A stretch of DNA of 35,525 nt, from contig CAYQME010000023.1 of assembly GCA_964418645.1 (NCBI GenBank), positions 1-35,525 on the forward strand, given 5' to 3'. Of the stretch, positions 34,748 through 35,525 are shown one piece after another. Position 1 is the first letter of the stretch. Each line of letters opens with the position of its first letter. The notes beneath the pieces are model-generated. The model did no database searches. It was given only the letters and a program-made list of their open reading frames with translations, and was not told the DNA's origin. The position numbers were made by a program, and so were the translations under genes. The stretch comes from JAADHG01 sp964418645 (lineage in GTDB: Bacteria; Bacteroidota; Bacteroidia; Flavobacteriales; Flavobacteriaceae).

Positions 34748-35122
34748 TTATTTGGTTGCCATTTTCTTGTTAGCAACTGTTTTTCTTCTACCTTTTCTTG
34801 TTCTCGAGTTGTTCTTAGTGCGTTGTCCTCTTAATGGAAGACCAGCTCTATGACGAATACCTCTGTAACATCCAATATCCATTAATCGCTTAATGTTTAA
34901 TTGTGTTTCAGAACGTAATTCTCCTTCGATTGTAAAAGTTCCAACAGCTTCACGAATGTTACTGATTTCCTCATCAGTCCAATCTGAAACTTTTGTACTT
35001 TCGTCTACCTTAGCCGTAGCTAATATTTCTTTTGCTCTGCTTCTACCTACTCCGTAGATATAAGTTAAAGAGATTACTCCTCTTTTTTGTTTTGGTATGT
35101 CTACACCTGCAATTCTAGCCAT
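34748..35122 (-). CDS. rpsM: 30S ribosomal protein S13
   Basis: S13 sits in the head of the 30S subunit and contacts the 50S subunit and P-site tRNA. The 124 residues begin MARIAGVDIPKQKRGVISLTYIYGVG and contain the C-terminal RHRAGLPLRGQRTKNNSRTRKG stretch. It is separated from rpmJ by 2 nt, so translation is probably coupled. Confidence 0.98.
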   Translation of the reverse strand: MARIAGVDIPKQKRGVISLTYIYGVGRSRAKEILATAKVDESTKVSDWTDEEISNIREAVGTFTIEGELRSETQLNIKRLMDIGCYRGIRHRAGLPLRGQRTKNNSRTRKGRRKTVANKKMATK

Positions 35123-35124
35123 AA

Positions 35125-35241
35125 TTAACCTTGTCTTTGTTTGAATCTAGGATTCTTTTTGTTGATTACGTAAAGTCTACCTTTTCTACGCACAATTTTG
35201 CATTCTGCGCTACGTTTTTTTACTGATGCTCTTACTTTCAT
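35125..35241 (-). CDS. rpmJ: 50S ribosomal protein L36, zinc-free form
   Basis: A 38-residue protein from ATG 35241 to TAA 35125-35127, starting MKVRASVKKRSAEC and ending RFKQRQG, the L36 signature. Of the four zinc ligands of classical L36 (Cys11, Cys14, Cys27, His33) only Cys14 remains; the others are Ser, Asn and Phe. It is therefore the form that cannot bind zinc, which is usual for Bacteroidota and allows ribosome assembly without zinc. It sits between infA and rpsM with 4 and 2 nt gaps. Confidence 0.96.
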   Translation of the reverse strand: MKVRASVKKRSAECKIVRRKGRLYVINKKNPRFKQRQG

Positions 35242-35245
35242 CGTA

Positions 35246-35461
35246 TTAGTATCTATAAGTTATTCGAGCCTTAGATAAATCGTAAGGACTCATTTCTAAT
35301 TTTACTTTGTCTCCTGGCAACAATTTGATATAATGCATGCGCATTTTACCAGAAATATGTGCTGTCACGATGTGACCATTTTCTAATTCAACACGAAACA
35401 TAGCATTTGACAGTGCTTCTATAATTGTTCCGTCTTGTTCTATTGCTGCTTGTTTTGCCAT
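35246..35461 (-). CDS. infA: Translation initiation factor IF-1
   Basis: IF-1 occupies the A site of the 30S subunit during initiation. The 71 residues form one S1-like OB fold, with GTIIEALSNAMFRVELENGH, HISGKMRMHYIKLLPGDKV and SPYDLSKARITYRY. It lies 10 nt after the secY stop and 4 nt before rpmJ, the standard position. Confidence 0.98.
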   Translation of the reverse strand: MAKQAAIEQDGTIIEALSNAMFRVELENGHIVTAHISGKMRMHYIKLLPGDKVKLEMSPYDLSKARITYRY

Positions 35462-35471
35462 AGTATATAAA

Positions 35472-35525
35472 TTAAGCTGTCGCTTTTCTATTTTTACCTG
35501 TCTTCATCAAGCCATCATAATGTTT
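35472..35525 (-). CDS. secY: C-terminus of protein translocase subunit SecY (5' end outside window)
   Basis: Seventeen codons and a TAA (35472-35474) are visible, reading KHYDGLMKTGKNRKATA. The HYDGLM phrase is typical of the SecY cytoplasmic tail, and secY directly precedes infA in Bacteroidota. The assignment rests on this tail plus gene order. Confidence 0.88.
   Translation of the reverse strand, partial: KHYDGLMKTGKNRKATA

Noticed and set aside
1..35525. CRISPR array, insertion sequence or prophage
   Set aside because: No regularly spaced direct repeats, transposase, integrase or phage structural gene is present.

Overview
The window is AT-rich and gene-dense, and it looks like the chromosome of a marine-type member of the Flavobacteriaceae (Bacteroidota). 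The evidence is the housekeeping order secY-infA-rpmJ-rpsM-rpsK-rpsD-rpoA-rplQ followed by carA, eno and gltA on one strand, a cysteine-poor ribosomal protein L36, an ECF sigma / FecR / TonB-dependent receptor module, a large tricorn-type S41 protease, and several gene starts preceded by the Bacteroidota -7 element TAnnTTTG. The genus cannot be fixed from this sequence alone.

Layout. Bases 1-2486 (+) hold the end of an unrecognised gene, a 32-residue membrane microprotein, a VOC-fold protein and a secreted M1 aminopeptidase. Bases 2500-5167 (-) hold folD and ffh with a four-helix-bundle gene between them, enclosed by a pair of inverted repeats. Bases 5327-11194 form a signalling and uptake locus: a 664-residue modular lipoprotein on the minus strand, divergent from an ECF sigma factor, its FecR-type anti-sigma factor and a TonB-dependent receptor. 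A 35-bp sequence occurs twice here with 31 identical bases and no gaps, once pointing at the lipoprotein gene and once at the fecR gene; I read it as the sigma factor's own target promoter. Next come a tricorn protease, a PagL-like outer-membrane lipid A deacylase and argS.

Bases 17685-18213 are a 529-bp non-coding leader with inverted half-sites and a hairpin, in front of a TPR sensor histidine kinase. A convergent block (20264-26295, mostly minus) contains an MFS transporter, a CtlX-type citrulline hydrolase, an M20 peptidase and an arginase. CtlX and arginase would both deliver ornithine. Within this block, on the plus strand, a nuclease-like ORF of about 418 residues is cut by a single in-frame TAG.

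Bases 26358-35525 (-) are the core block: gltA, eno and carA, each closed by a clear intrinsic terminator, then two tandem paralogous secreted proteins of unknown function, then the ribosomal alpha-type operon ending in partial secY. No tRNA, rRNA, CRISPR array or insertion sequence was found. The best candidates for something undescribed are the lipoprotein/sigma/receptor locus with its paired promoter, the repeat-bounded four-helix-bundle cassette and the TAG-split nuclease-like gene.
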